A DNA stretch of 64,000 nt from Streptomyces cellostaticus (GTDB lineage: Bacteria > Actinomycetota > Actinomycetes > Streptomycetales > Streptomycetaceae), in assembly GCF_001513965.1 (NCBI RefSeq), contig NZ_KQ948042.1, positions 1 through 64,000 of the forward strand, read 5' to 3'. Numbering within the stretch: position 1 is the stretch's first letter; every line of letters begins with the position of its first letter. The notes below the pieces were generated by a model. The model saw only the letters and a program-made list of their open reading frames with translations, was not told the DNA's origin and did no database searches. Below, one piece after another: positions 1-7,208 of this stretch. A program made the position numbers and the translations under genes.

Positions 1-12
1 TGGCTGATGCAC

Positions 13-594
13 TCATGGGCCGACGGTGACGGTCACGGTGGCCTCCGAGGGATCGGCCGACCCCTCGCCCGAAGGGGGCGTGGCCGAGTCCGTCTCCGCA
101 CCTGAGGCCGTGATGTCGGCGGTGCTCTCGACCGGCTTGCCGTGCACGGCCCACACCGTGCCGTCGTCGGCGTACAGGCGGGCCGTGACGTGGTGGGTGC
201 CGTGCGGAACGAGACGGTCGGCCAGGTGGTACCCGTGCGCCCGCAGCCTGCTCACCAGACGGCCGTCGACCAGGAGGTACACGAGCCCGCGCGCGGGCAG
301 CGCCCTGGGCCGCACGCCGGCCGGCGAGAAACGGAAGTGGCGCAGCGTCAGCAGGACGTCCCAGCCGCCGGCCTGGTCCGGGGTCACCTCTATGCCGACG
401 CCGGGTGCGTTCTTCTTGTCGACCTCCCGCAGATGCCGGCCGGTGTCGTCCGTGTCGCCGAGGACCTTGCCCACCGGCGAGGGCGAGACGGCACTTCCGT
501 GCCCGTGCGCCCCGCCGGTCCCGCAGCCCGCCGCTCCGAACGGCAGCAGGACGCAGACCGCGAGCGCGGTGAGAGTTCTGCGCGTCCACGACAT
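13..594 (-). CDS. Putative secreted lipoprotein, function unknown
   Basis: Encodes 193 aa. The ATG at 594 is chosen because it gives a lipoprotein signal: Arg5-Arg6, a hydrophobic core, and a lipobox ending GAAGC with the lipidated Cys at residue 24. The frame stays open to 852, but that extension would run into the divergent hmgA start and precedes the signal peptide. The mature part is a small globular region with a His/Gly-rich start, followed by a Ser/Thr/Pro-rich acidic tail. No catalytic motif is recognised. It is probably anchored on the outer face of the membrane and is transcribed away from hmgA across about 150 bp. Function is not assigned. Confidence 0.8.
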   Translation of the reverse strand: MSWTRRTLTALAVCVLLPFGAAGCGTGGAHGHGSAVSPSPVGKVLGDTDDTGRHLREVDKKNAPGVGIEVTPDQAGGWDVLLTLRHFRFSPAGVRPRALPARGLVYLLVDGRLVSRLRAHGYHLADRLVPHGTHHVTARLYADDGTVWAVHGKPVESTADITASGAETDSATPPSGEGSADPSEATVTVTVGP

Positions 595-700
595 GTCCCG
601 GAGACTAGAACAACGCTCCGGCACCCGAATCCCCCTGAAGTCTGGTTCTCGCCCTACCCCGGACGGAGGAGCCGGCGCCCTCTTGCGCCCGCCCCCGCTC

Positions 701-724
701 ATTCCTACGGTGTTGCATAGGAAT
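701..724. promoter_or_regulatory. Inverted repeat upstream of hmgA (candidate operator)
   Basis: ATTCCTA at 701-707 and TAGGAAT at 718-724 form a perfect 7-bp inverted repeat around a 10-nt spacer, 22 bp before the hmgA start codon. This position suits a repressor or activator site. The regulator is unknown; the GntR gene just downstream of hmgA is one candidate. No matching copy was seen elsewhere in the window. Confidence 0.4.
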
Positions 725-745
725 CGGGAGCGCAAGGGAGCGATC

Positions 746-2062
746 ATGAGCGGGGACGCACGGAAGACCGCCGAGGGACTGTCGTACCTCTCCGGGTTCG
801 GCAACGAACACGCCTCGGAGGCGGTGCCGGGCGCCCTGCCCGAGGGCCGCAACTCGCCGCAGCGCGCGCCGCTCGGTCTCTACGCGGAGCAGCTGAGCGG
901 CACGGCGTTCACCGAGCCGCGGGCCCACAACCGCCGCTCCTGGCTGTACCGCATCCGGCCGTCGGCCGCGCACCCGGCGTTCACCCGCACCGAGAACGGC
1001 GCGATCCGTACGGCCCCCTTCGCCGAGACGGTGCCCGACCCCAACCGGCTGCGCTGGAGCCCGCTGCCCGAGCCGCCGTCCGGTACGGACTTCCTGGCGG
1101 GTCTGTGGACCCTCGGGGGCAACGGCGACGCGGCCCAGCGCACCGGCGTGGCCGTGCACCTGTACCACGCGAACTCCTCCATGGAGCGGGTGTTCAGCGA
1201 TGCCGACGGTGAGCTGCTGATCGTGCCGGAGCGCGGCGGACTGCTGCTGCACACCGAGTTCGGCAGGCTCCATGTGGAACCGGCCGAGGTGGCGCTGGTT
1301 CCGCGTGGGGTGCGCTTCCGTGTGGAGCTGCTGGACGAGTCTGCCCGCGGTTATGTGTGCGAGAACTACGGGGCGCCCTTCCAACTGCCCGACCTCGGCC
1401 CCATCGGCGCCAACGGACTCGCCAACGCGCGGGACTTCCGGGCGCCGGCCGCCGCGTACGAGGACGTGGAGGGGCCGGTGGAGGTGGTGAACAAGTTCTG
1501 CGGCAACCTCTGGACGGCGACGTACGGCCACTCGCCCCTCGACGTGGTCGCCTGGCACGGCAACCATGTGCCGTACGTCTACGACCTGCGCCGTTTCAAT
1601 GTGATCGGCACCATCTCGTACGACCACCCGGATCCGTCGATCTTCACGGTCCTGACCTCCCCGTCGGACACCCCGGGCCTGGCCGGCGTCGACTTCGTGG
1701 TCTTCGCCCCGCGCTGGCTGGTGGGCGAGGACACCTTCCGGCCGCCGTACTTCCACCGGAACGTGATGAGCGAGTACATGGGCCTCATCGAGGGCGCCTA
1801 CGACGCGAAGGCCGAAGGTTTCGTACCGGGCGGCGGCTCGCTGCACAACATGATGTCGGCGCACGGCCCGGACCGGGAGACCTTCGACAGGGCGAGCGCC
1901 GCCGAACTGCGGCCGCAGAAGATCGACGACGGACTGGCCTTCATGTTCGAGACCCGCTGGCCGGTGACGCTCACCCCACACGCGGCAGGGGCGGACCACC
2001 TCCAGCAGCGGTACGACGACGTGTGGCAGGGTCTGGAACGTCACTTCCGGCCGTTGCACTAG
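746..2062 (+). CDS. hmgA: Homogentisate 1,2-dioxygenase
   Basis: Encodes 438 aa, the usual length for the family. It is a cytoplasmic non-haem Fe(II) ring-cleavage enzyme that converts homogentisate to maleylacetoacetate in tyrosine/phenylalanine catabolism. The N-terminus has the family's SGFGNEHASEA and NRRSWLYRIRPS stretches. The C-terminal active site is present: PPYFHRNVMSEYMGL carries the His and Glu iron ligands, and SLHNMMSAHGPD carries the second His. The ATG at 746 has AAGGGAG about 6 nt upstream and matches the family N-terminus. A longer in-frame extension to 26 overlaps the divergent lipoprotein and is rejected. An inverted repeat lies just upstream. The maleylacetoacetate isomerase and hydrolase genes are not adjacent. 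Confidence 0.97.
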   Translation: MSGDARKTAEGLSYLSGFGNEHASEAVPGALPEGRNSPQRAPLGLYAEQLSGTAFTEPRAHNRRSWLYRIRPSAAHPAFTRTENGAIRTAPFAETVPDPNRLRWSPLPEPPSGTDFLAGLWTLGGNGDAAQRTGVAVHLYHANSSMERVFSDADGELLIVPERGGLLLHTEFGRLHVEPAEVALVPRGVRFRVELLDESARGYVCENYGAPFQLPDLGPIGANGLANARDFRAPAAAYEDVEGPVEVVNKFCGNLWTATYGHSPLDVVAWHGNHVPYVYDLRRFNVIGTISYDHPDPSIFTVLTSPSDTPGLAGVDFVVFAPRWLVGEDTFRPPYFHRNVMSEYMGLIEGAYDAKAEGFVPGGGSLHNMMSAHGPDRETFDRASAAELRPQKIDDGLAFMFETRWPVTLTPHAAGADHLQQRYDDVWQGLERHFRPLH

Positions 2063-2089
2063 CCGGTCCCGACAGGTACGGATAGCCGC

Positions 2090-2839
2090 GTGACCTCCTT
2101 CGCTCCGGATTCGATCGTCCTGAACCGCAAGCTGCCGCTGTGGTACCAGGTGTCGCAGTCACTGCGCGCCTCGATACTCGGCCGTTCGCCGCAGGAACCC
2201 CTGCGGCTGCCCACCGAGGAGCAGCTGGCGGAGCACTACGGGGTCAGCGTGCTGACCATGCGGCAGGCGCTGAAGGAGCTGGAGGACGAGGGGCTGATCA
2301 GCCGGCACCGGCGGCGCGGCACGTTCATCGAGCCCGGGGTGCGGCGCGGGGCGCCCGTGCGGCTCCTCGGCTCGGTGGACGCGATCGTGGCCCAGCAGTC
2401 CGGCATGACGACCGAGCTGCTGGACCACGGCCGCGCCCCCGTGCCGGCCGATCTCGCCGAGCACTTCCCGGACCTCGCCGAGGTGGCGACGTACCATCGC
2501 CTGCGCAGCGACGAGAAGACCGGCGAGCCGACCAACCACGCCGTCAACCACGTACGTCCCGAACTTGCCGCGCGCATCGACCTGGAGGACCTGGTCCGCT
2601 GGCCGATGACGAAAGTGCTGCGGGACGTGGTCGGGGCGGACATCAGCCGCATCACGGACACCGTGGAGGCCCGGCTCGCCGACCCGGAGACCGCACGGCT
2701 GCTCCAAGTGCCGCTGCTCAGCCCGATCCTGCACTACACGGGCGTGACGTACGACACCGACGGCCGGGTGCTGGACGTGGCGGTCATCCACTACCGGGGC
2801 GACCGCTTCTCCTTCACGGTGACGCTGGACGCCACCTGA
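2090..2839 (+). CDS. GntR-family regulator (HutC/UTRA type)
   Basis: Encodes 249 aa from a GTG start. Residues about 10-80 form a winged helix-turn-helix (LPTEEQLAEHYGVSVLTMRQAL, then GLISRHRRRGTFI, in GntR order). Residues about 95-245 look like a UTRA effector-binding domain, which in HutC relatives binds small ligands such as urocanate. It lies 27 bp downstream of hmgA on the same strand, so it may be co-transcribed with it and could regulate aromatic amino-acid catabolism. That link is inferred from position only. Confidence 0.9.
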   Translation: MTSFAPDSIVLNRKLPLWYQVSQSLRASILGRSPQEPLRLPTEEQLAEHYGVSVLTMRQALKELEDEGLISRHRRRGTFIEPGVRRGAPVRLLGSVDAIVAQQSGMTTELLDHGRAPVPADLAEHFPDLAEVATYHRLRSDEKTGEPTNHAVNHVRPELAARIDLEDLVRWPMTKVLRDVVGADISRITDTVEARLADPETARLLQVPLLSPILHYTGVTYDTDGRVLDVAVIHYRGDRFSFTVTLDAT

Positions 2840-2864
2840 CCCGATGCCGTCGGCAGGCTCTACG

Positions 2865-4025
2865 ATGCCGAGCGTGACGCACGACGACGCTCCGCTGCTC
2901 GCGGACCTCATGCCGTGGTCCGTCGCACCGCCGCGACTGGGCCGCAGGTGGCCGGCGGCCCCCGACGCGGCCTCCCTGAAGGCCCGCTGGGACGCCTTCG
3001 TGAAGGCTGACGGCCCGGACCGGGAGGCACTGTTCGAGCCGACACGCTCGCGCACGCTGCACTCGGCGATCGGCCAGCTGCCGGGCCAGTCCAGCGGCAC
3101 CGAGAAGCTGGCCCGCGCGTCCGGTCCCTGCCCGGAGCCGGTACGGGCCCTGGTGGCTCCCTTCGACGAGCAGTGGCTGATCCCCGACCACCGGCTGATC
3201 GACTCGGCCCGTCCGGAGCTGTGGCGGGTCGCCGACGAGCACCAGGTCTTCGCCGTGGAGACCGCCACGGACGCCGGCGGCCCCCGCCTGCTCGCGACGT
3301 CCCTGCTTCCCCTTCTCCGCCCGGGCCGCGTCCGCCCGCTCTACCGCCGCCCCGGCGGCACGGAACCCAACCTGGCACCGGGCCTGCTGGACCACCTCGG
3401 CACCCGTCTCGGACTGTCCCCCACCCCGCTGGACGTCCTGGCCTGGACCGTGTCGGCGCTCCGCACGGACCTCACCGTCCCCCTCACCGAGGACCCCGGA
3501 CTCTGGGCGCGGGGCGTCGAGTCGGGCCGCCGCACGCTCTGGCTGCTGCGCCGCGACGGCGAGCGCCCCAAACTCCCCGGCGGCCGCCGCCCCTACGTCC
3601 GTGCCCCGCTCCCCTCCCGGCCCCTCGCCCTCCACTACGACCGCGACGAGGAGACCCTCCGCCTCGACGAGGGCCGCATCTCCCCGGTGCCGCAGGAGGC
3701 GTGGGACTTCGAGGTGGCCGGGGGCCGGGTCCTGGAGCAGTGGTTCGCGGCCCGCACGCAGGACCCCGAGCCGGGCACTCTGGCGGCGATCCGCCCGCCG
3801 ACCTGGCCGCAGGCGTGGACATCGGAACTGCTGGAGCTGATCACGGTCCTGGCCTTGCTGACGGAAGTACGCCCGCAGCAGACGGAGCCGACGGTGACAT
3901 CGCCGATCACGGCGACCGAGCTCCGCAAGGCGGGAGTGCTCCCGGTCCCGGACACGGCCCGCAGACCCGCCTCGGTCCTGGACCACCACGAGGAGGGACC
4001 CGAGGGCCAGTTCGCCCTGCTCTAG
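2865..4025 (+). CDS. Orphan type ISP restriction-enzyme C-terminal-like protein
   Basis: Encodes 386 aa if ATG 2865 is used; ATG 2844 and GTG 2874 are alternatives and none has a strong ribosome site. The FDEQWLIPDHRLID...RPELW segment (about residues 95-115), the LDVLAWTVSALRTD stretch and the later YDRDEETLRLDEG...W.F.VAGGRVLEQWFAAR segment resemble the C-terminal target-recognition region of type ISP restriction-modification enzymes. There is no helicase motif and no N6-adenine methyltransferase NPPY motif, so it cannot be a complete enzyme. Relatives I recall in Streptomyces carry methyltransferase or type ISP labels. Its role is unknown. Its stop shares the CTAG at 4022-4025 with the convergent gene. 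Confidence 0.7.
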   Translation: MPSVTHDDAPLLADLMPWSVAPPRLGRRWPAAPDAASLKARWDAFVKADGPDREALFEPTRSRTLHSAIGQLPGQSSGTEKLARASGPCPEPVRALVAPFDEQWLIPDHRLIDSARPELWRVADEHQVFAVETATDAGGPRLLATSLLPLLRPGRVRPLYRRPGGTEPNLAPGLLDHLGTRLGLSPTPLDVLAWTVSALRTDLTVPLTEDPGLWARGVESGRRTLWLLRRDGERPKLPGGRRPYVRAPLPSRPLALHYDRDEETLRLDEGRISPVPQEAWDFEVAGGRVLEQWFAARTQDPEPGTLAAIRPPTWPQAWTSELLELITVLALLTEVRPQQTEPTVTSPITATELRKAGVLPVPDTARRPASVLDHHEEGPEGQFALL

Positions 4026-4549
4026 CGACCGCGCAGGGCCGCTTCGAGCCGTGCGACGTCCTCGGCGTCCTTGGTCCTACGGGGCCGGGACGCGTCCCAG
4101 ACGGGCATCATGCGCTTGATCTCGATCTGGGCCCGCGGGCTGACGATCGGGGCCTCCAGCGTGCCGATGCGCCCCGGCTCGGCGTCGAGCAGTCCGTCCG
4201 GCCAGGGGGTCCCGGCCCAGGGGCCGCCCGCGACCGTGATCCGGCCCGCCGCGTCCCGGTCGAGCAGGGTGAAGCTGCTGTCCAGGCCGTCCTTGACGAA
4301 GTCGAGCTGAAGGTCGGAGGGCGGTCCGGGCACCGGCGTGTGACCGAGCCGGGTGAGGACATCGGCAAGGGCGGCCGCGTCCCACGCCCAGGCGAACCAG
4401 TCGATGTCCCCGTGATCACGGGTGACCTTACCGAGAAAGAAGTCCATCGCCCAGCCGCCGCGCAGCCACAGCTCGATACCGCTGCCGCGTGCCGCGTCCA
4501 AGTCCTGGGCAATCAGAGCGAGTTGGCGCTCGGCACGCTCGTGGTCCAT
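4022..4549 (-). CDS. Aminoglycoside-type nucleotidyltransferase domain protein
   Basis: Encodes 175 aa. LWLRGGWAMDFFLGKVTRDHGDIDW (residues about 24-48; key residues GG and D-x-D) is the pattern of the ANT(2'')/LinA-like nucleotidyltransferases, in which the two aspartates bind metal. The family transfers AMP to hydroxyls of aminoglycosides or lincosamides; the substrate here is unknown. The start is ATG 4549, with GTG 4552 immediately in front and GGTGGA upstream. The frame stays open further upstream but crosses an intergenic repeat. The stop codons of this gene and its convergent neighbour overlap in one CTAG. Confidence 0.8.
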   Translation of the reverse strand: MDHERAERQLALIAQDLDAARGSGIELWLRGGWAMDFFLGKVTRDHGDIDWFAWAWDAAALADVLTRLGHTPVPGPPSDLQLDFVKDGLDSSFTLLDRDAAGRITVAGGPWAGTPWPDGLLDAEPGRIGTLEAPIVSPRAQIEIKRMMPVWDASRPRRTKDAEDVARLEAALRGR

Positions 4550-4590
4550 CACGATTCCACCGTTCCCGTCAAGGCGGCCTCGCGGCCACT

Positions 4591-4643
4591 CCCCCAGGGG
4601 CGTGGGGAACTGCGCGATCAACCCCCACAACCCGCACCCGCCA
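4591..4643. repeat. Dispersed Streptomyces intergenic repeat, copy 1
   Basis: The gap between the nucleotidyltransferase and TetR genes contains the core GGGGCGTGGGGAACTGCGCG followed by a CCCGCACCCGCC-type tail. I recognise this GGGGCGYGGGGAACTGCGCGA motif as a frequent intergenic element in Streptomyces genomes. A diverged copy lies at 26847-26932. The CCCCCAGGGG at its left end is self-complementary and could form a short hairpin. Confidence 0.6.
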
Positions 4644-4655
4644 AACCCGCCCCGG

Positions 4656-5366
4656 CTAGCGCGGCGCAAACCCATCCACAACCCGCTCCAACGCCCGCTG
4701 AAAGACCGCCTCCAGATCGATCGGCCCCGGATCCTCCCGGAACGCCGCAGCCATCCGCGGATACGCCCCGGAGGCAATCTGCCCGCCCAGATACGCGATG
4801 CGCATCGCGTTCTCCTCGTCCTCCGACCAGGGCAGCGCGCGCACCCGCTCAGCGGTGTCGAGTTCGTTGCGGACGTAGGTGGTCACCACGCCGTTCAGCA
4901 TCGCGATCAGCTCGATCTTGGTGCCGTAGGACGCGTCCAACGGGTCCAGGCACGCCAGGCAGTGCTCCAGATAGCGAAGAGCGTGCGGGCTGAAGCCGTA
5001 CACCGGAGACATCAGCCGTGGAACCCACGGATGCCGATGCATCAGCGAGCGCGTGGCATGGGCCACCCGGAACAGATCCGCCCGCCAGTCCCCGCTCGGC
5101 TCCCACGGCTCGTGCTCCGCGCTGACCGCGTCCATCATCAGCTCGTACAGGTCCTCCTTGCGGGGGACGTAGTTGTACAGCGACATGGTGCCGCAGCCCA
5201 GCTCGGCCGCGACGCGCCGCATCGAGACCGCGTCGAGCCCCTCGGCGTCGGCGATCCGGACGGCCGCGGCCGCGATGTCGTCGCGCGTGTACGCCGGCTT
5301 CGGGCCCCGGCCCGTGCGCTCGGGACGCGCCCAGATCACTTCGGGTACGGCCCCTCGGACTGCCAT
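4656..5366 (-). CDS. TetR-family repressor of the adjacent ABC exporter
   Basis: Encodes 236 aa. It has an N-terminal helix-turn-helix around residues 26-70 (AVSMRRVAAELGCGTMSLYNYV) and a C-terminal TetR_C-like ligand domain. GAGGTGA precedes the ATG at 5366. It is divergent from the DrrAB-type exporter, and the 62-bp gap plus the first codons of the exporter hold two copies of a CGTAC-N3-GTACG dyad. This makes it the likely repressor of the transporter and of itself. S. coelicolor has a TetR regulator at a similar location (SCO1712, from memory) linked to antibiotic production. Confidence 0.92.
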   Translation of the reverse strand: MAVRGAVPEVIWARPERTGRGPKPAYTRDDIAAAAVRIADAEGLDAVSMRRVAAELGCGTMSLYNYVPRKEDLYELMMDAVSAEHEPWEPSGDWRADLFRVAHATRSLMHRHPWVPRLMSPVYGFSPHALRYLEHCLACLDPLDASYGTKIELIAMLNGVVTTYVRNELDTAERVRALPWSEDEENAMRIAYLGGQIASGAYPRMAAAFREDPGPIDLEAVFQRALERVVDGFAPR

Positions 5367-5395
5367 CGATCATCACCTCGGGACCATCCTAGTTA

Positions 5396-5408
5396 CGTAC
5401 AGCGTACG
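5396..5408. promoter_or_regulatory. TetR operator copy 1
   Basis: CGTACAGCGTACG is a dyad with CGTAC arms around a 3-nt centre, located in the intergenic gap between the divergent tetR and ABC exporter genes. The sequence also occurs in inverted orientation, with one base changed, at 5439-5451. This is the standard arrangement for a self-regulating TetR repressor. Confidence 0.7.
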
Positions 5409-5428
5409 CAGTGCGCTATGGTCGCCGC

Positions 5429-6385
5429 ATGGATACTACGTACGCTGTACTTAGTGAGGGCCTGGAGAAGCGCTTCGGCGCCGTGCACGCCCTGCGCGGG
5501 CTCGATCTGGCGGTGGCCCAGGGGACGGTCTGCGGGCTGCTCGGCCCGAACGGGGCCGGGAAGACGACGGCCGTACGGCTGCTGACCACGCTGCTGCGGC
5601 CCGACGCGGGCTCGGCACGGATCGCGGGCCACGACCTGGTGCGCGAGGCGGCGGCCGTACGGAGCCGGATCGGCGTCACCGGGCAGTACGCCTCGGTCGA
5701 CGCGGACCTCACCGGCCGGGAGAACCTGCGGCTGTTCGCACGGCTGCAGCGGGTGCGGGGGCCGGCCGGGCGGGCCGACGAGCTGTTGGAGCGGTTCGGG
5801 CTGACCGAGGCCGCGGACCGGAAGGCGGCCGCCTACTCGGGCGGGATGCGGCGCCGGCTCGACCTCGCGGCCAGCCTGATCCGGCGCCCCGACGTCCTCT
5901 TCCTCGACGAGCCGACCACCGGACTCGACCCGGCCAGCCGCACCCGCATCTGGGAGTCGGTGCGGGAGCTGAGGGCGGAGGGCACGACCGTGCTGCTCAC
6001 CACGCAGTACCTGGAGGAGGCCGACCGGCTCGCCGACGACATCGCCCTGGTGGACCGGGGCCGGGTCGCACACACCGGCTCACCCGCCGAGCTCAAGGCG
6101 CTCATCGGCTCGTACGCGGAGGCCGTCGTCGCGGATGCGGACGGGCTGCCGGCCGCGGCCGCCGTGCTCGACCGGCTCACCGGGTCCACGCCCGTGTTCG
6201 ACCGTGAGCGAGGCGCCGTCGGCGCGGTCACCACCGACCCGACCCTCACCCTGCCCCGCCTGGTGCGCGAACTCGACGCGGCCGGTGTGCCGTTGCTCGA
6301 CGTGAGCCTGCGACCGCCGACCCTCGACGACGTCTTCCTGCGGCTCACCGGGGAGTCCACCGACAGCAAGGAGCTCGTGGCATGA
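5429..6385 (+). CDS. DrrA-type ABC exporter ATPase
   Basis: Encodes 318 aa. It is the ATP-binding subunit of a daunorubicin-resistance-type exporter. Walker A GPNGAGKTT is near residue 37, the signature SGGMRRR near 138, Walker B VLFLDEPT near 157, and the C-terminal DrrA extension ends with PTLDDVFLRLTG. The start is ATG 5429; the open frame begins at 5411 but lacks a better site. The stop overlaps the permease start (ATGA). A TetR operator lies inside codons 4-8, which may be why the N-terminus reads TTYAVLSEG. The substrate is unknown, and an antibiotic or toxic metabolite is inferred from the family. Confidence 0.93.
   Translation: MDTTYAVLSEGLEKRFGAVHALRGLDLAVAQGTVCGLLGPNGAGKTTAVRLLTTLLRPDAGSARIAGHDLVREAAAVRSRIGVTGQYASVDADLTGRENLRLFARLQRVRGPAGRADELLERFGLTEAADRKAAAYSGGMRRRLDLAASLIRRPDVLFLDEPTTGLDPASRTRIWESVRELRAEGTTVLLTTQYLEEADRLADDIALVDRGRVAHTGSPAELKALIGSYAEAVVADADGLPAAAAVLDRLTGSTPVFDRERGAVGAVTTDPTLTLPRLVRELDAAGVPLLDVSLRPPTLDDVFLRLTGESTDSKELVA
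5439..5451. promoter_or_regulatory. TetR operator copy 2, inside the exporter coding sequence
   Basis: CGTACGCTGTACT is the near-perfect inverse of the site at 5396-5408 (12 of 13 positions) and lies in codons 4-8 of the ABC ATPase gene. A repressor bound here would block elongation or pair with one bound at copy 1. The two centres are 43 bp apart, about four helical turns. Confidence 0.65.
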
Positions 6386-7164
6386 ACGCGTTGGCCCACG
6401 ACGGCCTGGCGATGACGGGGCGGCAGCTGCGCCGGGTCCGCAACAGCCCGGGTCTGGCGATCCTGACCCAGATGATGCCGATCAACATGCTGCTGTTCTT
6501 CGGCTACGTCTTCGGCAGCGCCCTGGCGATGCCCGGCCGTGAGTACCGTTCCTTCCTGGTGCCGGGGCTGCTGGTGGCGACCGCGGCCGGCGGCCTGATG
6601 ACCGGCATGTTCCAGGCGGCCGCGGACACGCACCGGGGCGTGATGGACCGCTTCCGCACGATGCCGGTGAGCCGTGCCGCCGTACCGCTGGGACAGGCGG
6701 CGGCGGACCTCGTCGTCACGACCCTCGGCACCGTGCCGCTTCTGCTGGTGGGGCTCGCGGTGGGCTGGCGGATCGAGGGGTCCGCGATGGAGGCCGCCGC
6801 AGCGGTGGGACTGCTGCTGTTCTTCCGGTTCGCCTGCACCTGCGCCGGGATCTTCCTCGGGCTGCTCACCCGCAGCGAGGACGCCGCCGGGCAGCTCGGC
6901 GCCTCCTCCTTCGTGCTGCCGCTGCTGTCCAACGCCTACATTCCCACCGGCAACCTGCCCGGCTGGCTGCGCACGCTCGCCGAGTGGAACCCGATCAGCG
7001 CCGTGACGACCGCCCTGCGGGACCTGTTCGGCAATGCGCCGGTCCCGGCGGACTCCTCCTGGCCGGTGGCCCACCCGGTCGCCGGGTCGCTGGCCTGGAG
7101 CCTCGCCCTGACCGCGGTGTTCCTGCCCCTCGCCGTGCGCCGGTACGCACACGGCGAGCGGTGA
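6382..7164 (+). CDS. DrrB-type ABC-2 exporter permease
   Basis: Encodes 260 aa with about six hydrophobic segments, typical of ABC-2 permeases. It starts inside the ATPase stop (ATGA at 6382-6385), so the two are translationally coupled and presumably form one membrane exporter. The conserved EWNPISAVTTALRDLFGN stretch near residue 203 is characteristic of DrrB homologues. It is the last gene of the TetR-controlled unit; a hairpin overlaps its stop codon. Confidence 0.93.
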   Translation: MNALAHDGLAMTGRQLRRVRNSPGLAILTQMMPINMLLFFGYVFGSALAMPGREYRSFLVPGLLVATAAGGLMTGMFQAAADTHRGVMDRFRTMPVSRAAVPLGQAAADLVVTTLGTVPLLLVGLAVGWRIEGSAMEAAAAVGLLLFFRFACTCAGIFLGLLTRSEDAAGQLGASSFVLPLLSNAYIPTGNLPGWLRTLAEWNPISAVTTALRDLFGNAPVPADSSWPVAHPVAGSLAWSLALTAVFLPLAVRRYAHGER

Positions 7165-7190
7165 CCGGCTACTGACAAAGCCGCCGGTCA
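7162..7190 (+). terminator. Hairpin overlapping the permease stop codon
   Basis: TGACCGGC (7162-7169) pairs with GCCGGTCA (7183-7190) around a 13-nt loop. No T-run follows, and the right arm ends at the ribosome site of the next gene, so it may be a weak terminator or attenuator between exporter and CoA-transferase. Confidence 0.4.
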
Positions 7191-7208
7191 GGGGAGATCA
7201 TCCACCCC

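Noticed and set aside
26..2062. 678-codon extended hmgA frame
   Set aside because: The extra N-terminus overlaps a divergent lipoprotein gene and has no homology to the dioxygenase; ATG 746 has a ribosome site and matches the family start.
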